Positions 24,001-36,000 of a DNA stretch of 64,000 nucleotides are shown piece by piece. Origin of the DNA: Stomoxys calcitrans (lineage: Eukaryota; Arthropoda; Insecta; Diptera; Muscidae); NCBI RefSeq assembly GCF_963082655.1, contig NC_081555.1, positions 178,172,944-178,236,943 of the forward strand, written 5' to 3'. The notes beneath the pieces were generated by a model. That model made no database searches, was not told the origin of the DNA, and worked only from the letters and a program-made list of their open reading frames with translations. Numbering within the stretch: the stretch's first letter is position 1; each line of letters starts with the position of its first letter. Position numbers and translations under genes: made by a program.

Positions 24001-27000
24001 AATTGCGTCAGCCAAGATGCCTTGTAGGTATAGCCCACATCCTCATCCTTGGAAATGCCGTCAGATTTGGCAACAATTTTCTGAACACTTTGTTCCATTT
24101 CTCGGGCCACCCTAGAAGAGAAAAATTTAATATTTGAAAAAATATATACCAGAACCAACTACAGCCACCTACTTTCCCACAGCAAAGTTATCACAAATTT
24201 TAGAAATGCGATCTCGTGACTCAACTTCACGACCTGGCACCACAGCCAAGACTTGAACATAGAAATCAGCTGGATTGTAATTTGTGGGGCATTGGTTGCC
24301 AATGCTGCAAAGAAGCAGAACGATTTAATAGTCTCCCTTTATATATGTAAAGCAAAAACCACTTACAAGGAAAAGAAATCCACTGCCTCATTTGGAGTTC
24401 CCAGAAAGGCTACTCTGCCCTCGGCCATTAGCAAAATTTTATCAAAAAGTTCAAATAACTCCGATGAAGGTTGATGTATGGTCAGTATAACGGTTTTGCC
24501 CCGTTCCGAAAGTTTTTTCAAAACCTGCACCACACTGTGAGCCATAAATGAGTCCAAACCCGAGGTGGGTTCATCGCATATCAATAGTGGGGGATCGGTT
24601 AAAGCCTCTGAGGCAAAGGCCAAACGCTTGCGTTCACCGCCAGACAAACCTTTAACTCTTCCCGGTACTCCTATGATGGTATTCTGGCATTTACCCAGTG
24701 ACAGATCCTGTATGACTTGATCGACTCTTTGGATTTTCTGTTTTTGGCTCAAGGCCCGAGGCATGCGTACAGTGGCCTGAAATATCAGGTGTTCTCTGGC
24801 CGTCAGCGAGCCTATGAATAGATCATCCTGTTGAACATAGGCACAACGAGCCTGCATTTCCTTGGCATCCACTGGAAGACCGTTGAGCATGCGCATGCTG
24901 GAGGGAGAAATTTGAACACCACGCGCTGAGCGAAAAGCCAAGGCATTGAGTAGAGTTGTCTTTCCAGCGCCAGAGCTGCCCATAACGGCCAACAATTCTC
25001 CGGGGTAGGCAATGCCACAAACTGAAAAGGTTTCAAAAGAGATTTAAAGTTGTAAAGTTTTTTAAGGTGCTTGTGATACCATTTTTAATTAGGTGCTTTC
25101 TTGGCTTGGGTATATGCCTCTCATTGCAGAAGACACCCCGAACTCGATTCATAAATTGCTTCCAATTTGATCCTGGCTGATGGACTTCCCCAAAAACATC
25201 CAGATTGTACCATGAGTATGTGAGTTTCTCCGATATCGACTCATTGGAGGCAAGAGATCCATAGCTTTTACTAAATCCTGCATTAATGGCCGACTGTTCC
25301 AAAGTCCTAGGAGACTGTAAGAAAGGTAGAAATAGGTTAAAACCAAGGAATAAACCTACACACTTGAAATTTTGCATGAATACTTCCTACTAGTATAGTT
25401 CGTTTGGGATTGTAAATGGGTTATAACGGTTCATGTTCTGATAAAGCTCCCATATTAACCGATATCGGATCTTGAACTTGACCGCAAGAGGGCGCAGTTA
25501 TTATACGGCTGGCTGAAATTTAGCATGAAGTGTTTTGGTTTGACTTCCAACAACTGTGCCAAGTATGGGCCAAATCGGTAAATAAACTTATATAACTCCC
25601 AAACAAACCGATCTCGGACCTTGACCTCTTGAGCCGCTAGAGGGCGCATATATTATACGATGTGGATGAAATTTTGCAGGAAGTGGGTTGTTTTGATTTC
25701 CAACAACTGTCCAAATCTGTTTATAAATTCATGTAGCTCCCATATAAACCGATCTCCTGATTATACTTTTTATACCCTCCACCATAGGATGGGGGTATAC
25801 TGATTTCTGCATCCTCGAAATATTCGTCCAAGACCCCGTAAAGTATATATATTCTTGATCGTCATGTCATTATAAGTCGATCTAACCATGTCCGTCTGTC
25901 CGTCCGTCCGTCTGTCGAAAGCACGCTAACTTTCGAAGGTGTAAAACCAGTCGCTTGAAATTTTGCACAAATACTTCTTATTAGTGTAGGTCGGTTGGGA
26001 TTGTAAATGGGCCATATCGGTCCATGTTTTGATATGGCTCCAATATAAACCGACCTGGGATCTTGACTTCTTTTGAAATTTTGCATGACCACTTTCGTTA
26101 GACTTCCAACAACTGTGCCAATTATGGTTTAAATCGGTCCATAACCGGTATAGCTGTCATATAAACCGATCTGGGGTCTTGACTTCATCAGCCTCTAGAG
26201 GGCGCAAATAACTATCAGATTTGGCTGAAATTTCGCATGACGTATTTCGTTATGACTTCCAACAACTGTGTCAAATATGGTTCAAATCGGGATCTTGACT
26301 TCTTAAGCCTCAATAGGGCGTAATTATTGGGTTGCCCAAAAAGTAATTGCGGATTTTTTAAAAGAAAGTAAATGCATTTTTAATAAAACTTAGAATGAAC
26401 TTTAATCAAATATACTTTTTTTACACTTTTTTTTCTAAAGCAAGCTAAAAGTAACAGCTGATAACTGACAGAAGAAAGAATGCAATTACAGAGTCACAAG
26501 CTGTGAAAAAATTTGTCAACGCCGACTATAAGAAAAATCCGCAATTACTTTTTGGGCAACCCAATATTATCCGATTTGGCTGAAATTTTGTACCACGGCT
26601 TCTCCCATGGCCTCCAACATATGTGTCAAATATAGTCTGAATCGGACTTTAGCCTGATACAGCTCCCATATAAACCGATCTGCCTATTTTACTTCCTGAG
26701 CAAAATTCTAATTCGATTTGGCTGTAATTTTACACGTAAACTTCTACTGTGGTCTCTAACATTCAATTCAATTACCATACCAATTCTTTTCTTTTACCCT
26801 TTGTTTGTCTTAAAAGAGATACCGGGAAAGAACTCGACAAATGCAATCCATGGTGGAGGGTATATAAGATTCGGCCCGGCCGAACTAAGCACGCTTTTAC
26901 TTGTTTTTCCTTCAGAGGGCGCAATTCATATCAATTTTGGCAACGATTTCTTCTATGATCTTCAATATACATGCCATATATGGGCTGAATCGGTCCATAA

Positions 27001-30000
27001 CCTGATATAGCTCCCATATAAACAGCTCTTCCGGTTTTAAATCTTGAGCCACTATAGGGCGCGTTTCTTATCCGGTTGGGCTGGAATTTTGCACAAAGAT
27101 TCCCACTTTGGTCTCTTACCAAGTATGGCCCCAATATGTTCACAACTTGGTATAGCTCCAATAGCTTAGCAATTATTATCCATTATCATTTGATTGTCTA
27201 TAAGAAGATATCGGACAAAGAACTTTACAAATTCGATCCATGATGGAGGGTATATAAGATTCGGCCCGGCCTAACTTAGCACGCTTTTACTTGTAACTTC
27301 TATGTACGTTATCTTTATATTAACTGGTCCATTTTATTTGTCAATATGGGCAATATTTACCCGAATTCGTCTTATCTCCTGATACATACTTGGCGCAGTG
27401 AGTACTATTGTAGATACGTGAGAGTGGGACAAACAAACATCTCAAAACATTTGTGAGAGAAAATGACAAAAGATAAACAACAAATATTAATTAGAGGTAA
27501 GCATCGCTCTCAGACGGCTGAAGAAACGACCGCCCTGGGGGGACTCCTTGTAAATGCAGACCATCTGAAGACGCATTAAATGATAAATGATTTCCTTTTA
27601 TCTTACTGGTGTTGTTGTTGCCATTATTGTCTCATGCATCATTCATTGAATATCTTGTTTTGTGTTGTTTTTCTGTTCAGGGCTACCAATGACATTAGAA
27701 ACACATACTCACCAATACTCTCACAACAGGTGAGTGAAAATAAGAAATGAGATTTAGAGTGGGTGAAAAGATAGCCAGAGGATTTTTTGAGAGCTATGGG
27801 AGGGTGTTGAAGTATGCAGTGCTTGACATGCCTACACCCAGAGAAATTACTCTGCTGATATCAGCAAACATTGTGTGTTGATATTAAATTAAACAAGTAA
27901 AAGCGTGCTAAGTTCGGCCGGGCCGAATCTTATATACCCTCTACCATGGAACGCATTGGTCGAGCTCTTGCCACGGCATCTCTTTTTAGGCAAACAAAGA
28001 ATAAAAGAAAAGAATTGCTGTTATTGAAACAATATCAAGTGATGATTCATTTCGGACCATAATTGAAATGAATATTGGAGACCATAGTAGAAGCCATTGT
28101 GTAAAATTTCAACCAAATCATTTTTTTCAGCATTTTAGGGGCTAAAGAAATAAAATAGGGAAATCGGTTTCTAGGGGAGCTGCATTAGGCTATAAACCGA
28201 TTCATGCCATATTCGATACGTATGTTAAAGGTCATGAGAGAAGCCGTTGTACAAAATTTCATCGGGTAATACTTGCGCCCTTTAGAGGCTCAACAAGAAG
28301 TCAAGATCCCATAGTGGTTTATATGGCAGCTATATCAGGTTATGGACCGATTTGAACTTTTCTTAGCACAGTTGTTGAAAGTTATAACAAAACACCTCAT
28401 GCAAAATTTCAGTTAAATCGGGTAATAATTATGTCCTCTAGTGGCTCAGGAAGTCAAGATCCCAGATTGGTTTTTATGGCAGCTATATCAAAACGTGGAC
28501 CGATATAGCCCATTTACAATCCCAACCGACCTACACTAATGAGAAGTATTTGTGCAAAATTTTAAGCGGCTAGCTTTACTCCTTCGAAAGTAGTAGAGCT
28601 AGTCGGACGGACAGACGGATGGACATGGCTAGTTCGACTTAAAATGTCATGACGATCAAGAATATATATACTTTAATATATATACATCTGTCCGTCCGCC
28701 TGTCCGTCCGTCCGTCTGTACGTCCATCTAAAGGGTGATTTTTTTGAGGTTAGGATTTTCATGCATTAGTATTTGACAGATCACGTGGGATTTCAGACAT
28801 GGTGTCAAAGAGAAAGATGCTCAGTATGCTTTGACATTTCATCATGAATAGACTTACTAACGAGCAACGCTTGCAAATCATTGAATTTTATTACCAAAAT
28901 CAGTGTTCGGTTCGAAATGTGTTCAAATTTTGACAAATTTTGTTCAGCGATGAGGCTCATTTCTGGTTGAATGGCTACGTAAATAAGCAAAATTGCCGCA
29001 TTTGGAGTGAAGAGCAACCAGAAGCCGTTCAAGAACTGCCCATGCATCCCGAAAAATACACTGTTTGGTGTGGTTTGTACGCTGGTGGAATCATTGGACC
29101 GTATTTTTTCAAAGATGCTGTTGGACGCAACGTTACGGTGAATGAACACATTTCGAACCGAACACTGATTTTGGTAATAAAATTCAATGATTTCCAAGCG
29201 TTGCTCGTTAGTAAGTCTATTCATGATGAAATGTCAAAGCATACTGAGCATCTTTCTCTTTGACACCATGTCTGAAATCCCACGTGATCTGTCAAATACT
29301 AATGCATGAAAATCCTAACCTCAAAAAAATCACCCTTTATCTATTCGTCCGTCCGCCTGTCCGCCCGGCCGTCTGTCCGTCCATCTATCTATTCGTCCGT
29401 CCTTCTGTCCGTCGGTCTGTTTATTGAAACACGCCACAATCTTTAAAAATAGAGATATTGAGCCGAAACTTTGCACAGATTCTTTGTGAGTTGTGATAGG
29501 CCCCTTGACATCTTTCTGCAATTTGGCCCACCAGATCTGTTCAGACCGATCTCTCGATTTAAGGTTTTGGGCCCCTAAAAGGCGCATTTATTGCCCGATG
29601 TCGCCGAAATTTGGGACAGTGAGTTGGTTTAAGCCCCTCGATATACTTCTGCAATATGGCACAGATCGATACAGATTTGTACATAGCTGCGATATAAACC
29701 GATCCTCCGATTTAGGGTCTTAGGCCCCTTAAAGCCACATTTATTATCCGATTTTGCTGCAATTAGGGACAATGAGTTGTGTTAGGCCCTTTGACATCTT
29801 TCAGCAATTTGGCCTAGATCGGTCCAGATTTGGATATAGCTGCCATATATACCGATCTCTCGACTTAAGGTTTTGGGCCCATGAAAGGCGCATTTATTGT
29901 CCGATGTCGCCGAAATTTAGAACAGTGAGTTAAGTTAAACCCCTTGATATATTTCTACAATATGAGACAGATCGGTTCAGATTTGAATATAGTTGCCATA

Positions 30001-33000
30001 TAGACCGATCTCTCGATTTAAGGTTTTGAGGCCATAAAAGGCACATTTATTGTCCGATTTCGCCGAAATTTGGGACAGTGAATTGTAATAGGCCCTTCGA
30101 CATACTTCTGCAATTTGGCACAGATCGGTCTAGATTTGGATAAAGCTGCCATATAGACCGATATCTCGATTTAAAGTCTTGGCCTCATAAAAGGCGCATT
30201 TATTGTCCGATGTCGCCGAAATTTTGGACAGTGAGTTGTGATAGGCCCTTTGACATTCTTCTTCGATTTGGCATAGATCGCTCCAGATTTGGATATAGCT
30301 GCCATATAGACCGATCTCTCGATTTAAGGTTTTGGTACCATAAAAGGCGCATTTATTGTTCGATTTTGCTGAAATTTGGGACAAATTGCTGAAATTTGTG
30401 AGTTTGTTTGCTGTTATTTATATTAAAAATTTCTCAGAAATTGTGCGTTATATGCTTGTAAAACTTCAAGATTAGATGGAATATACAGATTTTTAAAATT
30501 TTTATGAAATGTGTGAGCTTTTTTCAAATTTTTTACCATTTGAAAACAGCACAAAATGTTTTCTGTTTTATCAAACCATTACTGCTGTCCCATTTTCAGC
30601 AGATTTTCTGCTGTTACAGCAAACAAATTTCTCTGAGTGTGCGGTGTGGCCCTATAATGATGTCGGCCTGCACTTGGATGAGGTTGCAACATTCAATTTG
30701 TACCATATTTGTTCACATTTTTAGCTTGAAGTAGTCAGAGCATCTGCAATGAGTGTATTCTATTTCGTATTGTAGTGCAGTATAGCAGTACAACTGCGAG
30801 CAAGCAGATTTGACCACTAACAACATCAACGAACCATGAAAAGTAGCAAAAAACAGCTTCAGTCTATTGAATTGGGACCGATCGGCATTCAATATACAAA
30901 GACCACAAATACATATTATAATAGAGATATTTTCATCAGAGTTGGCGTACCATCGCCCAAACAATCCCCTAACGAAAAAATAGAGCGCTGGTACTCAAAT
31001 GAACGGTGTTTGGAAGTTGAATAATAATTACAACCAAGTGTCAGGGGCCTCAAGACCCCTAAAAATACATCAAATAGACATCTACATTGGCCAAACGGGA
31101 CAATATTAGATTCAAATCAAATTATTTTTTATGTAATCATTCATCCAAATTGTGGTCCAGAAGTCTTTGGGCAAATGGATTAACATCTGGCGAATTCGAC
31201 AGACACCGTGTTGAAACATTTTAGTTTGGAACATGTGGAGGTGGTACGTCCATGATTGTTGTTTTTGTAGTCAAATTTGCATGTGGATGTGGGGATCCTC
31301 GTCAAGTTTTTATAGTTGAGCAAACTTGTTCTGGTCTATATGACTGATCGCGAGCTGTCAATAAAAAAATATCATTTAGCTGGCATTTCTCGCTTGAAAG
31401 ATATATTGGCGAGTACTGTGTAACACTTCGTGCAGCTAAACTGTATTTTCAAATATGGCCCGACTTGGAAAAAACTTGTAAAGTATATGCCGGGTGAGAA
31501 CGGGTAGAGATATTTCTTTGAATTTTGATATGGTTAGGGCTGAGGTGTTAGCAAGATCGTGTGAAAAATTCCTTAGATCTAAGGTTGTCCTGGCAACTTT
31601 GGGTCTGCCAAATCTTCGTTTGTACTCCGATTTTCAATCCGATCCAAATTTACGAAGGCATTTGTGGTTCGATTTTCATTATGTATGATTAGATTTGTGA
31701 CAAAATTTAATACGACTTTGCCGAAAAATGGTTTCATATCTGTTAATTCAGTTTAAAATTATACAGTTTGGATGTCAAACAAGTAAAAAGGTGTTAAATT
31801 CGGCAGGGCTGAACTTTGGATCACACCTCGGGTACATATGTAAACCATATTTCATCAAAATACGGTGAAAAATTAATACCTTATGCCCCAAAGCAGCTAC
31901 ATAGAAATATTTTCCGATTTGGACCAAATACTAAAGGTACGTGATTTTAACAGACAGACATGGCTAGATCGTCGTAGATTTTTACGCTGATCAAGAATAT
32001 ATATACTTTATAGGGTCGCAAATGGGAATTTCGATGTGTTGCAAACGGAATGATAAAATGAATATACCCCCATCCTTCGGTGGTGGGTACAAAAACGTGA
32101 AAAAATGTATTTTTTGTTCAAAACAAAAAAAAAATTATTGATTACACTTATTGCAAAACTTAGGTTAGGTAAGTTTAAAAAGAGGGTGCAGATATTAATC
32201 CGTCCCATGCTACTATGGACATACACCTATGCCAGTAATCGGCTTGTTGTGCGCTCTAAAGACTAAAAAGTAACATCGAAAAAGAAAATTTTATGTTGGG
32301 AATTCCGTGCTACTCACAAAATCCTTAATTTTTTTCATACCACTCCCCCAAGTTGGTTCATGTCTGCTATCGTTTCCCCACCTAAGAACCAGTGACTATT
32401 GGCCGCGAAAGCCGAGCAATGGCATAGGATATGCTCCAACGTCTCATTATCTTCCCCACATGCTACCACTTGTCGCTTCGATTTTGCATAAGTGAGCTCG
32501 CAGTTCTTTGTATCCCTTTATGACATAAAAAGCTATACTGACCTCCTTCTTTTTTCCTTTAAGTAATAGCCTCGTCCTCTCACAACTCCGATAACCTCAT
32601 AGGATTTTCGCTTCCTACCGACTGTTTCGTTGTTCCATAGTGTAACAAACGCGTTTGTCGCCCACGCCCTTAAATCGGACTGCATCGACCCGAAAGTTTT
32701 CGGGTTAACCAAGTTTATTGACAGCAGCTCTCTGGCCTTCACTGACAAATCGTCTGCCCTTTCATTCCCCCTTACTCTGTTATGCCCCGGCACCCAAACA
32801 ATGTGCCATGCCATCATCGGAAAAGGCGTTAAACTCCTTCTTACACTGCAAGACTGTTCGTTACCTTTCCCTCCAGGTTGTTATTGCCCTTGTCATTTTA
32901 CTATCCGTAAAGATGTTCCCACTCGCGTTGGTATCACAGTACCTCACGCATTGCGTGATCGCCCGGATCTCCACCTGCACAACCGTATTATGGTCAGGCA

Positions 33001-36000
33001 GCCAAAAATAGATCTCAGTCCCTGGGTTCTCTCTATTGAAAAACTAGCTCAAATACCTTTATTTGTACTTTCTTGTAACGAGGACATGCGTTTTAAATGA
33101 TATTTGAACAAGATATGTCAACTTAAACGGGTCCTATACATGTACTTAAATATAAGCAATTTTTTATTAAACTATTGGAAAAACCGCTCGAGTTCTCAAA
33201 TTCTAAAGCCCAGATCCCCCATTTACTAAAAAATGACGATTTTGAAAACATTTTTGATTAAAATGGGTATTTTGGGGATTTTTGTAAAAAATCCGGGCAG
33301 AATGTATTTTTAGTTTTTTAGTCACACTTTTGTCTGCAAAATTCAAAGAGAAGTATTAAAATATCTCTATTGGGTTTTTCTTAAAATTTCAAAGGGATTT
33401 CTATACCCGTTCTCACAAGGCATATTTTTTACTAGTTTTTCCGATTTTCTCCCACTGTGCATCGTTAATTAGTTGTAGCATTTTAAGACGATCAAATCAC
33501 AATATACTTTTGTAGCGTGGTGGGTTCAAAAAATGGTGCTGTGTATAAATATGCAGTTCAGCTCAATTCAATGGTCATGCATAGAGAGCTTTTTCGTTCT
33601 ATGTCGCATTTTGTAAAATACGAGAATAAACACACACACACAGACGAGACACATACACAAATATACATATAGGCACACAGAGATCTCTTTGGAGTGTATA
33701 ACAAAGCATTATTTACCGACCACAAAGTAACCTCTTTTTTGCGAATATCTTGCTTCTAGTGCTTATGTACGTACGTACATACATGTGGGTGTGTTTATAT
33801 ATGCGCTTATGTATGTGTTGGTAACCTACAATTTGTCGTATTTTGTGCTTGAACATTGTACCATTCAAATTGTAGTTTTTATAGTGATGCCGTTGATTTG
33901 GTTTTTATAAGCAACACCGAAGGATGACCTTATGTTCATTTTGTCGTTCGGTTTGTAACACCCAGAAATATCCACTTTCGACTGTACAGGTATAGAGGGT
34001 CCAGCTATTTCTGTCCTTCTGTCTGTTGAAATCGCTCTACAGTCTTTGAAAATAAAGATACGTTTAAACATTGCCTTAATAGCTTTTTTACCATAGGCAG
34101 CTAAAGCACAAATATGGACTATATCAGGATATAACCCCTTTTATAGATTGATGTGCCGATTAAACGTCTTGGGTTCATAGAAGGTGTATGTTTATGACGA
34201 TTTCCCCGAAATTTGCTCTAATATTCTGTTAGGCAATTCGTGGTATTGGGGGGGTTAACAAATAAACTACCATACTAATGCGTGCAATGTAGAGCTTCTA
34301 AAAGTTCATACAAACGTTGGATTAATTGTCCGGTAGTGATTATTTGTTGCACTCTATTTAGTTGTTATTGTTGTGGCGTTGTTTTTTTTTGCCAAATTCA
34401 ATTGCGTCGTCGTCCTTTATGCATTCAGGCAGGAAACACACACACACACACATGTAGATGTGTGTGGGCAGACATATGTATGTGTGTACATACATGCATT
34501 TGAAAGAGACTACATTGTTGTGGGCTATTCAGAGGACATTGGTCAGAGAACAATACTTGTATTCTATTTGAAGTCCATCCTTATTCGTTCATTCATGCAT
34601 AGATGAATCCATTCATTCATTCATTCATTTGTTCGTTCATTGAGCCGCTCATGCATTCATATCCTCATATGTTGGTGAATGTGTTTGTTTGTGTGAGTGA
34701 GTGTGGCTGTGTGCATATCTGCAGAACAAAACGTATGATGGTGTCGTTGGTCCTGGGACATATTGTTTGGGGTAACAAATGATTGCGGCACTCGGTTTGT
34801 TGCCACTACTGATGCTGCTGCAGCACTGAAGATGGTCAAATGAAATTTATGAACAACTACACACAAAAAAAAACAACATAGATTTGTGTCCTTTTTCCAC
34901 TCGGCCCGGAGCTCCCTGCCGCCTTCGCCCTTCTCCTACAGGCATTCTATTATGCTCTTTCTAGGTTGACAAATATTGCTTGTCCTTCGTCCGCCTGGAA
35001 TAATCTAATACAATTGTCAGACATATTTGTGGGCAAATTGAAGCGCTCGCCACAAGCATCACCGCTTCATCGTCGTCGTGTGGCTGCCGCCGTCCACTCA
35101 TTGTTATTTGGCAAATGGCTGCCCCCACCAGTCGATGATGCAATCGCCTCAGCTGGTGTTGGTGTAGACCCAAAAGACATTTTCGCCCAAAATGACAATG
35201 GATTCATAATAAACATGAACAAAGAAACAATGCTGGGCGGCGGTTTGACCGTATGGATGAATGGTTCGCGGGTAGCTGAAGTAGGCCATACTAGGATCCT
35301 CAGATGAGTGAGAAAAAAATTGAGTTCTCACACATCAATTTATTGTGGGGCCTTATCTCGAGAGGGGAAAAGGTCGAAATTGTAACTCAGCCACAACTGC
35401 AGTTACATTCATATCAAAGTGAACCTCCATTCCATTGTGTATTTATTCGAAATTGGTAAGTTTCACATCGACCAATTTTACAATTTTATGTCTACAAGTG
35501 TTTTTTTTGGTTGGTGTAGCCAACAAATAAAATGTTTAAATTTTTAGGCCTTGTTGTAAAGTGAGAGAAATGTCATAAAGAAAAAGAACCTTAAATCGTT
35601 CAAAAACGCCTTAATTTCGAACGAATGGGCAAAGAAATTGACAGACTATATCTACATAGGATGTCATTTAATCTGGAAGGAAGGGAAGAGGTTTACGATC
35701 GGATACCTGAGATGAACCTTGATGAACCTGCTGCCGGGGCACAGTCTGGGATTGACGGAACCCTAGTATTGCTATCTGGAAGTTTATGATGTTACACGTA
35801 TGGATCAAAGCTAGAAGACAGAGTGGGCCTGGAGGCCTACATTCAGAACCCAGGGACGGAGATCTGTTTAAGACTTCCTGCATAATACGGTCCTGCAGGC
35901 AGAGATCCGGGCGATCACGGAATGATTGAGGTGGTGTGGTGCACACACGAAGACGTCGAGTGTCGAACATCGATGTTGAACATCTTTACGGACAGTAAAA

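Larger units (their letters stand above)
25376..27297 (-). mobile_element. DINE-like type A element (outer), split by a second type A element
   Basis: 25376-25763 and 26910-27297 read as one interrupted type A element on the minus strand. The break falls inside the ...GATTATACTT | CAGAGGGCGCAATT unit. The right end carries GGAGGGTATATAAGATTCGG and the terminus AGCACGCTTTTACTTG. Confidence 0.75.
31480..33428. mobile_element. Segment bounded by about 45-bp imperfect inverted repeats
   Basis: The left end reads ATATGCC then GTGAGAACGGGTAGAGATAT. The right end, on the opposite strand, reads ATATGCC then GTGAGAACGGGTATAGAAAT. Inside are a complete short type B element and a non-LTR 3' end. A further copy of the left end and about 200 bp of neighbouring sequence starts at 59163. 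The family is unknown. Confidence 0.5.

Noticed and set aside
29330..29587. Minus-strand frame ending in [12 protein letters not shown]
   Set aside because: It covers the GTCY tract of a type B element, not a gene.
34966..35307. 113-residue plus-strand frame in white intron 1
   Set aside because: Composition is odd, no recognised domain, and the opposite strand is also partly open. Kept only as a comment in the intron description.
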